Assembly (NCBI RefSeq): GCF_025153525.1 | Contig: NZ_JANZNR010000005.1 | Coordinates: forward strand, 186,001-250,000 | Length of the DNA stretch: 64,000 nucleotides | DNA from: Psychroserpens sp. SPM9 | Lineage (GTDB): Bacteria > Bacteroidota > Bacteroidia > Flavobacteriales > Flavobacteriaceae | Direction of reading: 5' to 3' | Made by a program: the position numbers and the translations under genes | In this document: one piece after another, positions 53,160-63,119 of the stretch | How positions within the stretch are numbered: position 1 is the first letter of the stretch | Layout of the letters: every line of letters begins with the position of its first letter | Notes under the pieces: generated by a model | The model's input: only the letters and a program-made list of their open reading frames with translations | Told to the model about the DNA's origin: nothing | Databases searched by the model: none

Positions 53160-54474
53160 AAGTCACATTTAAAAGAGCTAAAGCATAGATATAAGCTGGA
53201 GCAGCAATACGCATAGATGAATGATTTATCGTTACAAACCAAAAGCAAAGAAATGCATAGAAAAAATAATTGCGTTTATTATTAGACCTTAAATCAAAAG
53301 GTTTAAAAATTAAGATTATAATAATGATTACTCCAAAAATTCCATGTTCGGCCAATACTCTACTTATTTCACTATGTGATGTTACCCCTTGACCTTCAAC
53401 TTCGATACGTTGATCTTTAGCTCGACTCGAACCAATACCAAAAAAAGGATTAGAAATAAAACCTGCTAACTCATCTTTAAAAAGCTCGCCTCTACCTGTT
53501 GTGATATCAGATTTCTCTCGTCCCAAGTGATCTTTATTAGAATATCTTAAATCAATAAAACCATCCGTTTGCTTAGAGCTTAATACCCAAGTTGCCACAA
53601 CACTTACAATAAACACAGCAAATAAAGCTACTAATTCATTTCTTCTTTTTCTTGAAATCTTTGTATAATAAATCACGAAAAAAGCGAAAATGGTAATCAA
53701 TGCCGTAATCACTCCTCCTCTACTAAAAGTAACAATCGCGCGAAAAGTAATGGCAGAAAAAATCCCAATGTTTAAGAGTTTCATACCCAAGTTTGGTGAT
53801 TTCGTGACCAGTCGTACAACGACAATAAACATTCCTAACCCTAAAATTGTAGAAACTTGATTTGCGCCCCAACCTCCTGAAGCTGCTCTATTTGAACCTG
53901 TTCCAGACAATACATCTCTGACACTTGGATTATAAAAAAAGATATAGATGGTATGTGTTATTATAGGTAATAGAATATATAATAAAATAGAATGGAGCTT
54001 ATTTATAGATAGTTTTTTGTCATAACAAAACAAGGCGGCTACACCAAGACAAATTGGACCACTGAGTACAAAAGCAATATTTGTTCGGAAATTTGCATCA
54101 AAGCTCAATGTTGTAGAAGCCACAAATATGGACGGTATGAGCAACATGATGTACAAAAAGTAGGGATAACCTTTACCAGACATCCCTTTATAGAACATCC
54201 CTACAAACATGAATAAGATTAATATATATTTTCCGGCCTCATAAGAAATTGATCCTTTTGTCATTCTTAAAAACACCTCAGCACCAACAAAATAGGCACA
54301 AGCCTTTAAGACCTCAAAAGTTTTTAAGTGATCTGGCGATAAAATAATTCGATATAGAAAGAATACAACAGCGCAAAAAAAGTACACTTTTGCCAAAGAC
54401 TCATTAAAATAAACTAACATGCCTATGAGCATATGAAATACAACCGCACTTATGTAGGTAATATTAGTTTTCAA
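53119..54474 (-). CDS. O-antigen ligase/Wzy-type polymerase
   Basis: A 451-residue membrane protein with about ten to twelve helices. The Wzy_C hallmark TFSRGGVITALITIFAFF is followed by a large loop with TGRGELFKDELAGFISNPFFGIG and TSHSEISRVLAEHGIFGV, including the conserved His. It probably polymerises or ligates repeat units on the periplasmic side. No Wzx flippase is within the window; it may lie beyond the right edge. Confidence 0.85.
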   Translation of the reverse strand: MKTNITYISAVVFHMLIGMLVYFNESLAKVYFFCAVVFFLYRIILSPDHLKTFEVLKACAYFVGAEVFLRMTKGSISYEAGKYILILFMFVGMFYKGMSGKGYPYFLYIMLLIPSIFVASTTLSFDANFRTNIAFVLSGPICLGVAALFCYDKKLSINKLHSILLYILLPIITHTIYIFFYNPSVRDVLSGTGSNRAASGGWGANQVSTILGLGMFIVVVRLVTKSPNLGMKLLNIGIFSAITFRAIVTFSRGGVITALITIFAFFVIYYTKISRKRRNELVALFAVFIVSVVATWVLSSKQTDGFIDLRYSNKDHLGREKSDITTGRGELFKDELAGFISNPFFGIGSSRAKDQRIEVEGQGVTSHSEISRVLAEHGIFGVIIIIILIFKPFDLRSNNKRNYFFYAFLCFWFVTINHSSMRIAAPAYIYALALLNVTYEKNTVRREQLAK

Positions 54475-54569
54475 ATCTTAGTTTAAATTTATGAGGATAA
54501 TGGTTAAAGATAGAAATAATAAAGCTTATAAAGTATTGAGACAAATTTGAAATAAATATCTATTTATTT

Positions 54570-55373
54570 TTAAGATAAAATCTGTTTATAATCATCTAAA
54601 GGAAAGCGGTAATGATAACTTTTTCCTAAAACAAATAATCCAAAGTGAACAATAAACACAGGAACTCGTGGTCTAAATTTTCTTAAGACTTTATCATATG
54701 TTTTATTAGAATAGTTACAAATTAAAAAAGGGACAGTATCTGGATTTAAATAGTTTTTAATGATATTTTTTTCATTAATTTCCTTTTTAAAATTAAAGGA
54801 TTTAAAACTTACCTTTTCATTCTTCCGTATTAATTCATAAAGGTCAATAACCGACAAAGGGTTATCGTTATAATAAAACAACACACAACTGTATACGTCT
54901 ATTAAAATCCACTTATTAAGCTCCTTACAGTACACTTCATTGTAAGAATGACCGCCATAATTTTTATCAAAAGGCGCTCGAGTATTACCCCATTCTCTAA
55001 CCTTAAGATCATTAATCACACAAAAATTATTAAAAACTTGTGCCATATCACTACAAACGCCACCTTTTCCAGATAGCATGATTTTAAGTGCTGCATCAGA
55101 AGGCTCACTTAAACCTGGTCCGCCTTTAATATTATTCTGCAACCAAGAACTTAAGTGCTTTATTAAATCTAAGTCTGTTTGAGGTTTAACATCCTTAAAA
55201 ATTACAGTATTAACTTCATTAAAATACTTTGGAATATCGGCTTTTTGATTGATTTGATTGTAAGTATACTGGTCAATATCTTTAATATTAGAATTTTTAG
55301 ACAGCAATTTAAAACGTGCTATATACAAAAATGGATGTCGTTTAAAAACCCAAGATATTTTCTTTAAAATCAT
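54570..55373 (-). CDS. Transglutaminase-like protein in the EPS cluster
   Basis: A 267-residue protein with a transglutaminase/papain-like core. The triad is visible: Cys107 in GGVCSDMA, His142 in GGHSYNEVY and Asp159 in WILIDVYS. No signal peptide is evident, but a hydrophobic segment lies near the C-terminus (VPVFIVHFGLFVLG). Transglutaminase-like proteins act as amide-forming or hydrolysing enzymes; a role in a polysaccharide cluster is not established. The sequence is more AT-rich than its neighbours, and a 12-base T tract lies 38 bases before the start. Confidence 0.78.
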   Translation of the reverse strand: MILKKISWVFKRHPFLYIARFKLLSKNSNIKDIDQYTYNQINQKADIPKYFNEVNTVIFKDVKPQTDLDLIKHLSSWLQNNIKGGPGLSEPSDAALKIMLSGKGGVCSDMAQVFNNFCVINDLKVREWGNTRAPFDKNYGGHSYNEVYCKELNKWILIDVYSCVLFYYNDNPLSVIDLYELIRKNEKVSFKSFNFKKEINEKNIIKNYLNPDTVPFLICNYSNKTYDKVLRKFRPRVPVFIVHFGLFVLGKSYHYRFPLDDYKQILS

Positions 55374-55410
55374 TTACAATACTTCGTTTAATAGCAAGTG
55401 CTAAATGTAA

Positions 55411-55422
55411 TTTTTTTTTTTT
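55411..55422. repeat. 12-base homopolymeric T tract
   Basis: Twelve consecutive T lie in the 153-base gap between the transglutaminase-like gene (start 55373) and the next glycosyltransferase. On the coding strand it is an A tract about 38 bases before the start codon, upstream of a TACATTTA -7-like element. Tract length variation could alter expression. Confidence 0.6.
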
Positions 55423-55526
55423 GTTAGACCTAATTATCTAAGTTATCAAATAACAGTCATAAAAAAAAGGCGAATATTAAGTGAAATTTGACTAGCAAAC
55501 TTCTTAGAATAGTCCCTCAACTATTC

Positions 55527-56654
55527 TCATAATAATTCTTCCCTTATTCGTTTATTATAATAGGAGTAGGTAAATTTTATCAGTTCTTGATTTTGGGCTT
55601 GAATCATCTTATGGTACTGAAAATCAGACAAATTTAACATTTTTTTAATACTAACAGTAAGATTTTCAAAAGTAATTGGAAAGAATAAAAATCCGTTGAT
55701 TTCATCCTTGACATAATCTGCAATTGATGAAATATTTGACACCATTGGTAAGCAGCCATAATTCATAGCTTCGGCAATAACTTTAGGAAACCCTTCAGAG
55801 GCTGAAGGCAATAGTATGGCATGAGATATTTGATAGATTTTATGAACTTCTTTTCGTGATATAAATCCGTGAAATATAAAATTAAGACCACTTTCATCGG
55901 CTTGCTTTTGATAGCGTTCTTTAGCTTTTCCATCGCCAACTATATGAATGGTATTCAACATTGTTTTTTCGGTCTTGCTCAAAGCAGACAAACACTGAAT
56001 TAGTAAACCAATACCTTTTTCTTCTTCTAGCCGACCAACAAAACAAAAATTTAGTCCTTCACCTTCTAAACTTTTACCTTGTATAACCTCGTTTCCAAAG
56101 GCTATTTCTTGTTCAGTTAAACACGGATTTTCAAAAGTTAAACACTGTGATTTCTGATGTTCCCACTTTCCATTTATAGTCACTTTTCGGCTTTGCTGTT
56201 TTAACAACCAACGTTGGAAACGATAGGCTAAAGGCGCCTGTTCTTGTTTCCAGTTTCCAGCATACTTAAACCATCCTTTTTTAGAGCGTTTAAACATCAA
56301 ATACGGAATCACAAATACTCCAATACCTGTTGGTGCTCTAAACTGAAAGTAATCCGTTTTATCTAAAGCGCTACTAATTATTTTTAAAACCGAAGGTGCT
56401 TTCCAAAGAATAGCCAGTTTATCACTTAGTTTTGAACCTCCTAATGCAGGCAATGGTACAAATTTGATTTTATCGGAAGTATAAGGCAAAGCACTGGCTG
56501 GTGCTAAAGAATCATACAACATAGCCACATGAATCACCTCATCAAACACTTCAACCAAATGATTGAGTTCTGTAACCGTTGATCCTAAACCCACCAATTG
56601 ACCATTGGGAGTTTTATAGTGTTCGGTATGTGATATAATTGTTAGTGTACTCAT
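55527..56654 (-). CDS. Glycosyltransferase family 4
   Basis: A 375-residue GT-B glycosyltransferase. The C-terminal half has LNFCFVGRLEEEKGIGLLI (given by its ends), HIVGDGKAKERYQKQADESG, a HGFISRKEV stretch and LLPSASEGFPKVIAEAMNYG, the family-4 donor-binding signature. The N-terminal half is a less conserved acceptor domain. Its start overlaps the stop of the GT4 gene upstream by four bases, so translation is coupled. Confidence 0.9.
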   Translation of the reverse strand: MSTLTIISHTEHYKTPNGQLVGLGSTVTELNHLVEVFDEVIHVAMLYDSLAPASALPYTSDKIKFVPLPALGGSKLSDKLAILWKAPSVLKIISSALDKTDYFQFRAPTGIGVFVIPYLMFKRSKKGWFKYAGNWKQEQAPLAYRFQRWLLKQQSRKVTINGKWEHQKSQCLTFENPCLTEQEIAFGNEVIQGKSLEGEGLNFCFVGRLEEEKGIGLLIQCLSALSKTEKTMLNTIHIVGDGKAKERYQKQADESGLNFIFHGFISRKEVHKIYQISHAILLPSASEGFPKVIAEAMNYGCLPMVSNISSIADYVKDEINGFLFFPITFENLTVSIKKMLNLSDFQYHKMIQAQNQELIKFTYSYYNKRIREELL

Positions 56655-57754
56655 GCCGTTAATGCCAAATACTGATTTATTACAACTGCCCAGTCATGAC
56701 GCTTCGCCCAGTTTTTAGCGTTGTTTTGATAAGTGTTTTTATCTGATAAAATGCGTTCTAACGCCGTTTTAAATTGCTTGGAATCATCAAAGTCTACCAA
56801 TTCACCTGATTGATTAGGCTGAATAGCATCTTCAATACCGCAACCTTTTGAACCAATTGCAGGAACGCCAAGTGCATTAGCTTCTAATATTGCAATTCCG
56901 AAACCTTCAACATCTCCAGAAATATCTTCAGAACTCAACATAACAAACACATCGGTCAAAGCCAACATTTGTTTTAAAGTTTGAGTAGCTACACTTCCGT
57001 GGAATGTGATATAATGATCGACTTTTAGTCGTTTTGCTTCTTCTATAAATGCATCGGCTTCAGTGGGTATGCCAATACAATGGTAATGTACATCTGGAAA
57101 GGTCTTAATCAATTCTGGCAATTGCTTAATCACATTTAACTGTCCTTTTCTGGAACTCACACGTCCAACAGTCGTTAATACAGGATTTCCTTTTAATTGC
57201 ATTGTTGGTGATTCGGTGAATTGCCAGTCGTTGACATTAATTCCGTTAGGAATCACATCAATATTCTTATTTAAATGCGACATTAATTGTTTTGTATATT
57301 GTGATACAGCTACAATCTTATCAAATCGCTTTAAGGCTAAATCTACAGATTTCCGAAGCAAAAAAGGTTTAAAATTAACTTCTGTTCCATGTACAACTGC
57401 TAGTGTTGGCACCTTGCTAAACAGACTTAAAAAACCGACATTCCAAAGTGAAAATTTCCCCGTAGCAATCATATATGTTGCTTTTTTAAAACTATTACGA
57501 GTCATCATCATACGCTTTATGTACATCTTAAAGCGAAGCCTTTGACGTTTAATACGTGTTACTGAAAACGGAAGTGTCGCATCAAATTGAGCTTCTTCTT
57601 TTCCTGTTTCTGAACGTTGATCGGCAATGACCTGAACGTCTAAATTTTGTTTCGACAAATACAAGGCAAGATGATAGGCATGGTTTCCTATACCACCAGG
57701 TTGTGGCGGAAACTCTGAAGTTACAATCACTATATGTGGTTTAACCGAATTCAC
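56651..57754 (-). CDS. Glycosyltransferase family 4
   Basis: A 367-residue GT-B enzyme with an N-terminal glycine loop (SEFPPQPGGIGNHAYHLA) and VVHGTEV in the acceptor domain. The donor domain carries TVGRVSSRKGQLNVIKQLP and the late signature GFGIAILEANALGVPAIGSKG. It is flanked on both sides by genes overlapping it by four bases, so this is a tight operon. The sugar transferred is unknown. Confidence 0.92.
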   Translation of the reverse strand: MNSVKPHIVIVTSEFPPQPGGIGNHAYHLALYLSKQNLDVQVIADQRSETGKEEAQFDATLPFSVTRIKRQRLRFKMYIKRMMMTRNSFKKATYMIATGKFSLWNVGFLSLFSKVPTLAVVHGTEVNFKPFLLRKSVDLALKRFDKIVAVSQYTKQLMSHLNKNIDVIPNGINVNDWQFTESPTMQLKGNPVLTTVGRVSSRKGQLNVIKQLPELIKTFPDVHYHCIGIPTEADAFIEEAKRLKVDHYITFHGSVATQTLKQMLALTDVFVMLSSEDISGDVEGFGIAILEANALGVPAIGSKGCGIEDAIQPNQSGELVDFDDSKQFKTALERILSDKNTYQNNAKNWAKRHDWAVVINQYLALTA

Positions 57755-59079
57755 GCTAATGGTTTGATTAATGGACCTTGCTTTATTTTTTTACTCGCCA
57801 GATGCCAGGATTTAAAAACCTGATAAATCACTAAAGGTAATATCAAAATACTGACTAAAACACCTAAAACCAATAGCGGTTTATTTTTTTTAAATTGATA
57901 CGGAAAAATAGAGAGTGGCACCATACGCAGTAATGCCAATCGCGATGCTTTTTTACCAAAATAGCGTCTAAAAAAATACAGCACACTCGGAATAGGTCTC
58001 GGAGCGAAAAAATTGGATGGTCTAAAGGCATCCCAGCTTCCCATTTCTCGCAAACCACCTTCTCCGGCTTTAACATCAATGCACGAGGCTTTAGGATTTG
58101 ATATACTTTTGATATCTGCTAAATATAAACGCATTCCAAACTCGCCATCGCCCATGCGCTGCTTTTCAAATTGGCGGTCAAATAATTTTACGGTTTTAAA
58201 TACCTCTTTATACAATAGGGCGTTTCCAGTAGCAAATTGTGAGGCTACAGCAAAAAACGAACGCTCTTTTGGAATCTGTTGCCCCTCCGGATAAAAGACA
58301 CCAGCAGACACCTGAGCATTGAAAAAGTCGAGGCATTTTAAATGTGATGAAATCCAATCTGGTTCGATACGCACATCATCTTCTGATAGTGCGATGAATG
58401 TACCTTTCGCTTTCCTAATCGCGCTATTTCTTGCTAACCACAGCGCTTTTTCCTCTTGTTTTATAAGCTGAATGTCTAAATTAAAGTTTCTATAAAAACC
58501 GGCATCGAAAGGATCGGATTGATCTACAACAATCACCTCAAAATTTGAATAATCCTGACGTTCTAAATCGTTTAAAACAGCTTTTAAATAAGCATATCTG
58601 TTTAAGGTCGGAATCACGACACTTACCTTTAAGTTTTTCTCAATTAGTGCCGATTTGAAGTTCTTATAATCACTATCATAGATAGAAATTGATTGAATTG
58701 GAGTCCGCTTGACATGACGTGTCTTATACCAACCTTTTATCTCCTTTAGCGGATTATGGAAAGACACTAGACGCAATATTAATACATATAACACCCAAGC
58801 TTTATGAAAGTATTTTCTAATAAAATGGTAATTATCTCTCACTGAAATAGTAGCAAAATCTGAATAGGTAGCTTCTGCTCCAACATATCCTTTTTGAATC
58901 GCCTGCCATGACAAATCATAGGCTTTGGCGATTTCTGATTCGTAGGTTGCATCGCTGTCTAATTGTGCTATTAATTGTTTTGGTAAGTCTTCCGCTTTAG
59001 GAAAAATTGAGGTTCCAGAATTCGTATATAATTGAAAATAATGTGTGGGCTGAAGATATTTTAAAAAACTAAATAGCAT
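57751..59079 (-). CDS. Glycosyltransferase family 2 with extra N-terminal region
   Basis: A 442-residue protein. About 150 N-terminal residues of unclear fold precede a GT2 domain (KVSVVIPTLNRYAYLKAVL, VIVVDQSD, ALSEDDVRIEPDW with the metal-binding DxD-like EDD). A C-terminal hydrophobic helix follows (about 410-430: LLVLGVLVSILILPLVIYQ). It is a membrane-attached glycosyltransferase for the repeat unit. Its start shares one base with the stop of the preceding methyltransferase gene. Confidence 0.88.
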   Translation of the reverse strand: MLFSFLKYLQPTHYFQLYTNSGTSIFPKAEDLPKQLIAQLDSDATYESEIAKAYDLSWQAIQKGYVGAEATYSDFATISVRDNYHFIRKYFHKAWVLYVLILRLVSFHNPLKEIKGWYKTRHVKRTPIQSISIYDSDYKNFKSALIEKNLKVSVVIPTLNRYAYLKAVLNDLERQDYSNFEVIVVDQSDPFDAGFYRNFNLDIQLIKQEEKALWLARNSAIRKAKGTFIALSEDDVRIEPDWISSHLKCLDFFNAQVSAGVFYPEGQQIPKERSFFAVASQFATGNALLYKEVFKTVKLFDRQFEKQRMGDGEFGMRLYLADIKSISNPKASCIDVKAGEGGLREMGSWDAFRPSNFFAPRPIPSVLYFFRRYFGKKASRLALLRMVPLSIFPYQFKKNKPLLVLGVLVSILILPLVIYQVFKSWHLASKKIKQGPLIKPLA

Positions 59080-59912
59080 TACATCGATTTTGGTAATGGT
59101 GAATTAGGTAAAATACCTTTTAAATAAGCAGGGTATTCTTGGTTTGAGGGTAATAATAACAAATGGCATTTTCCACGATCTTTAATGGTTTCGGCAGTCA
59201 ATAATTGCGAGCCTGTTTTTAAATACCAAGCACGATAACTCATTTCCTTACACCAATCTAACATTAGTTGACCAGCAGCTTCCATACCTAGATTTTCGAC
59301 ATTATGCATTTCAATAAAAAATGAGCATTGGGCCTCTTTAGCAAGCACTTTTGAAGCTTGCATAACCATGGTTTCGGCTCCTTCAACATCAATTTTAACC
59401 AGATCAGGTTTAAGTCCGTAAAACGAATACAAATAATCCAGAGTCACTGTTTTAACTTCCATAAACGAATTAATCGCTGCTGCAGATTGCGCATGAGAAG
59501 CATACATACTTCCAGCGGCTCCCGAACCGATAGTATAAAATTTAACCGTTTCATCTACCGCATCACTTACAAATGCAGGCATAAAAAACGCTTTATTACT
59601 CAAGCCGTTATGAATGAGATTAGTGGCTGCCTTTTGAAGTGCTGTAGGATTAGGATCTACAAGAAGTATTGATCTATTAGGATTTTGAATTAAAGCCAGT
59701 AAAGCTGTATAGCCAACATTACAACCTATATCATAAATAACATCGTGATTTTGAGTTAAATAAAACCACCATGCATCATCTTGATCTTCTTTTAATCGAA
59801 ATGAATTTTTTAAAACTTTCAACGATTTACCACACAGTAAAACTTGAGTCATATTAGACTCATTTTTATTTATAAGACGCGATAATTTAGTCTTTATTTT
59901 TTTAAAATTCAT
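59079..59912 (-). CDS. FkbM-family methyltransferase
   Basis: A 277-residue SAM-dependent methyltransferase. The FkbM pattern is present: VIYDIGCNVGYTALLAL for SAM binding, LLVDPNP, and DLVKIDVEGAETMVMQAS. Such enzymes O-methylate sugars or related small molecules. In this cluster the most likely target is a sugar of the repeat unit. No membrane segment is visible. Confidence 0.9.
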   Translation of the reverse strand: MNFKKIKTKLSRLINKNESNMTQVLLCGKSLKVLKNSFRLKEDQDDAWWFYLTQNHDVIYDIGCNVGYTALLALIQNPNRSILLVDPNPTALQKAATNLIHNGLSNKAFFMPAFVSDAVDETVKFYTIGSGAAGSMYASHAQSAAAINSFMEVKTVTLDYLYSFYGLKPDLVKIDVEGAETMVMQASKVLAKEAQCSFFIEMHNVENLGMEAAGQLMLDWCKEMSYRAWYLKTGSQLLTAETIKDRGKCHLLLLPSNQEYPAYLKGILPNSPLPKSM

Positions 59913-59929
59913 TTGTTTTAATTTATCAA

Positions 59930-60664
59930 TTATTTATAACCAATAGCAATTAAGTGGGCCGTTTCTTGAGATATATGTTGTACACCTTGTGATTGAAAAC
60001 GATTAACAATATTAGAATAAATAGATTTAAATGTACTCAAAGGACGACGCAAACTAAAACTTTTTAAGCCTTGTACTCTATATTTTCCGGTTTTAACAGC
60101 ATAATGAACATCAACCGAATCAAAATACTTTTCTAACAGGGCTTGTAATTGATCTTTTGTATAATGCCTTACGTGGTCTGGGTTTTTATGAGGCCCTTCA
60201 TTTTTTATATAGTCACCATTTGGAGTTGTAAAATAAGCCCAACCACCTTTTTTAATCACTTTTGAAATGTTTTTTACAAAAATATCATCCTCAACAACAT
60301 GCTCAATAACCTCTATACAAACTACAGCTCCATAGGATGCATCAGCTAAGGTAGACTTAGTCATATCTTGAATTACAACATCCTTAATATTACTACGCTT
60401 TTTTTGGATTGTAGCTAAAATATCATTGGTAAATCCCAGATTCAACGCTTCCCGAGTGCCACTTTCTTGAGGTACATCCAGCAATGTGATTTCGGCAGGT
60501 AAGTTTATAGTATAAGGTGATTTTCGTCCTCCAACATCAAGAATTGATAACGCTTCTCGCTGTTTATTGGTATTTATCAATCGTTTGATATCATTTCGTA
60601 CTGTAACTAAATGTGTTGGCATGATAAAAAATGTTGCCCAACGCATGAATTCATAGTTTGTCAT
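59930..60664 (-). CDS. Class I SAM-dependent methyltransferase
   Basis: A 244-residue methyltransferase. SAM-binding signatures are ILDVGGRKSPY (motif I) and VVCIEVIEHVVEDD, then GGWAYFTTPNGD. It resembles UbiG/type-11 methyltransferases found in LPS and capsule clusters. It lies 17 bases before the FkbM gene. The acceptor is unknown. Confidence 0.87.
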   Translation of the reverse strand: MTNYEFMRWATFFIMPTHLVTVRNDIKRLINTNKQREALSILDVGGRKSPYTINLPAEITLLDVPQESGTREALNLGFTNDILATIQKKRSNIKDVVIQDMTKSTLADASYGAVVCIEVIEHVVEDDIFVKNISKVIKKGGWAYFTTPNGDYIKNEGPHKNPDHVRHYTKDQLQALLEKYFDSVDVHYAVKTGKYRVQGLKSFSLRRPLSTFKSIYSNIVNRFQSQGVQHISQETAHLIAIGYK

Positions 60665-60745
60665 AGGACCCTATCGTATTATATTTCATTATCTAAAGAT
60701 TACAATATTAGATATAATGCATTAAAAAACCTCAAAGATTAAAAC

Positions 60746-61951
60746 CTAATCTTCGTAAAATTTAACAAATGCCGTATTCTGCTTTTTTAAATTAAACTCT
60801 TCACGAACGCGACTAATCGCAAACGTCCTAATAGCTTGTTTTTCATTTTGATTCATTTGAATTACCGCTTCTATTTTTTCGGCAAGTACTCTTGGCTGAC
60901 GCTTTGGTACAACCCATCCTGTTTGACCGTCAAGAACATTTTCACTTAAACCTTCGGCGTTAGAAACAATGGTCATTAAACCCATCGCTTGTGCTTCTAA
61001 AACCGCATTACAAAACCCTTCTTGAATACTGTATTGTAAGTAAATATCTGATTGCTCTAAGCAATGTTTAACTTCTATTTGTGGCAATTTTCCTTTAAAA
61101 GTAACATGGTCTTTAAGGCCTAACTGGTATGCCGCAAAAATTAAACGCTCGTATTCGCTTCCATCGCCAATAATTGTGTAATGAAATTTAACGCCTTTTT
61201 CTTTTAACAACTGTAAAGCTTCCAATGTATATTCTAAGCCTTTTTTCCAGTGAAGTCTGGCAACTGTAACCAATTGTATCACATTATCATTAATACTTTG
61301 TTTCTTATCGGTTTGAAAGACATTAACATCTATAGCTGGCGGAATTACTTCAATTTGTTTTTCTGAAATATGATAAGCTGTCAAGTCTGTTTTCATTTCA
61401 TTAGACAGCACGTGGTATTTTACAGCTTTTTGAAATAAATACTTGTAACACGCTTGATGCTTAAGAGGCGACAAATACAAGTCAAAACCTCTGAAACTAA
61501 CAGCCATTTTAGCTCCAATGGCTTTGGCTATATTCTCTCTATTTACGGATAACATTCCGAAACCAAAGTGCAACCAATCTAAGTCTCTTGTAAGCAAAAA
61601 CTCATTAACTATGAGGTTTCTGAAGCATTTATTAAAAGACAAACCATCTTGTTTGTCTAGTTTAAATAGTTTATAACTCCGTTTTGGATGCTTGAATAGG
61701 CTTTTAAATAGCGAGGCTATGCTATAGCTTATTGATGTTAATTTAGATTTTCCAAAATTGGGTGCCACAACACAATCACAAAGAAAATCATCATCATGAG
61801 CTGTAGCATAATCTACAAACAAAATCACCTCAAATCCATTAGCTTGCAAGCCCTTTATTTTATTTCTAAAAAAAGTTTCAGAATATTTCGGAACTGTAGA
61901 TAAAACAAGTCCTATCGTTAATTTATGTCCTTTGTTTTGATGCATCAACAA
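60746..61951 (-). CDS. Glycosyltransferase family 4
   Basis: A 401-residue GT-B enzyme. SYRGFD-type acceptor residues appear as AVSFRGFDLYLSP. The donor domain has LVTVARLHWKKGLEYTLEAL, IIGDGSEYERLI and IQEGFCNAVLEAQAMGLM, the family-4 motifs. It is similar in layout to the neighbouring gene at 61956 (both have HWKKG). A gap of four bases separates them, so they may be a duplicated pair. Confidence 0.92.
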   Translation of the reverse strand: MLMHQNKGHKLTIGLVLSTVPKYSETFFRNKIKGLQANGFEVILFVDYATAHDDDFLCDCVVAPNFGKSKLTSISYSIASLFKSLFKHPKRSYKLFKLDKQDGLSFNKCFRNLIVNEFLLTRDLDWLHFGFGMLSVNRENIAKAIGAKMAVSFRGFDLYLSPLKHQACYKYLFQKAVKYHVLSNEMKTDLTAYHISEKQIEVIPPAIDVNVFQTDKKQSINDNVIQLVTVARLHWKKGLEYTLEALQLLKEKGVKFHYTIIGDGSEYERLIFAAYQLGLKDHVTFKGKLPQIEVKHCLEQSDIYLQYSIQEGFCNAVLEAQAMGLMTIVSNAEGLSENVLDGQTGWVVPKRQPRVLAEKIEAVIQMNQNEKQAIRTFAISRVREEFNLKKQNTAFVKFYED

Positions 61952-61955
61952 CCCT

Positions 61956-63119
61956 TTATATTTGTTCGTAAAGTTTAAGCATGTTTGTTACCATTTGGGC
62001 TTCATTGTGCCTCGCCTTTACTGTTTTTAATGCCTGATCTGTTAAATTTTTATAGGCTTCAGAAGTTAAGCTGGCCGCTTCAATAACTTTTTCTGCTAAT
62101 AGTTTCGTTTGGCGAATAGGGACAATAAATCCGTTTTCACCATCGGCTATAACCTCTCCCATTCCGCCGCAATCTGTAGTAAGCACCAAGGTTTGTAAAG
62201 CCATTGCTTCTAATACGACATTTGCAATACCTTCTTCAACACTCGGCAACACCAATAAATCTGAAGCCTTCATTTGCGCTTCTACCTTACTAAACGGTAA
62301 ATTTCCTAAAAGCGTCACTTGAGCTGATAAGTCCAAATCTTTAATCTGATAAGCCAATTCAATATCACCAGCACCTCCAATAATAGTATATTTAAATTTT
62401 AGACCTTGCTCCTTCAGTATATCACACATATCTAAAGCATAAGTATATCCTTTTTTCCAGTGGGGTCTCCCAACCGATATAATATGAAACACATCATTTT
62501 TGAGTCTAGTTTCTTTGGTATTTGAAGTAATGTCTAATCCGCTATAAACCACTTTAATCTTATGACTATCAGCACCATATTTTTCAGCTTCTTGCGCAAT
62601 AGCTTCAGACACCGCATGAAATCCATCTACTTTCGGGAAATGCTCCCGATACATCGCTGCTAACTGCTCATCTGCAATGGGAGAATAGTTAATATGCGCG
62701 CCTCTTAAACTAAGTACAATCTTAACCCCAAACTCTTTGAGCCAAATCCATTCTGAAAGTCCTTTAGCCCATTGAATATGAAAAACATCAGGTTTATGCC
62801 ATAATACAGGATAACTTTTAAGTTTCTCGAGCAAAAGATTTTTGGATTTATTTTTCAGAATCTTATCCAGTTTTGCTTTGTCTTTAGATTTAAAAAGTTT
62901 TAGAAGCAAACTATATTTAAGCAGTGTAATGGCCTTATAAATTCTAATGTTTTTATACCCAAAAACCGACACATTACTTGGGTAACTAACACGGCGTTTA
63001 ACAAATCCGAAGATATAAATATCATGTGGCGAACCAGACAAGCCTTCAATAAGACGTTCAATAAATGTCGTACTAGGAATATCTCCCGAATAAACGGCTA
63101 TTTTAAGTCTATTTTTCAT
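61956..63119 (-). CDS. Glycosyltransferase family 4
   Basis: A 387-residue GT-B enzyme. Motifs are VLSLRGAHINYSP in the acceptor half and VGRPHWKKGYTYALDMC, IIGGAGDIELAYQ and SVEEGIANVVLEAMALQT in the donor half. The Arg-Gly and HWKKG motifs are shared with the gene at 60746. It overlaps the upstream gene by 11 bases. The sugar and linkage are unknown. Confidence 0.92.
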   Translation of the reverse strand: MKNRLKIAVYSGDIPSTTFIERLIEGLSGSPHDIYIFGFVKRRVSYPSNVSVFGYKNIRIYKAITLLKYSLLLKLFKSKDKAKLDKILKNKSKNLLLEKLKSYPVLWHKPDVFHIQWAKGLSEWIWLKEFGVKIVLSLRGAHINYSPIADEQLAAMYREHFPKVDGFHAVSEAIAQEAEKYGADSHKIKVVYSGLDITSNTKETRLKNDVFHIISVGRPHWKKGYTYALDMCDILKEQGLKFKYTIIGGAGDIELAYQIKDLDLSAQVTLLGNLPFSKVEAQMKASDLLVLPSVEEGIANVVLEAMALQTLVLTTDCGGMGEVIADGENGFIVPIRQTKLLAEKVIEAASLTSEAYKNLTDQALKTVKARHNEAQMVTNMLKLYEQI

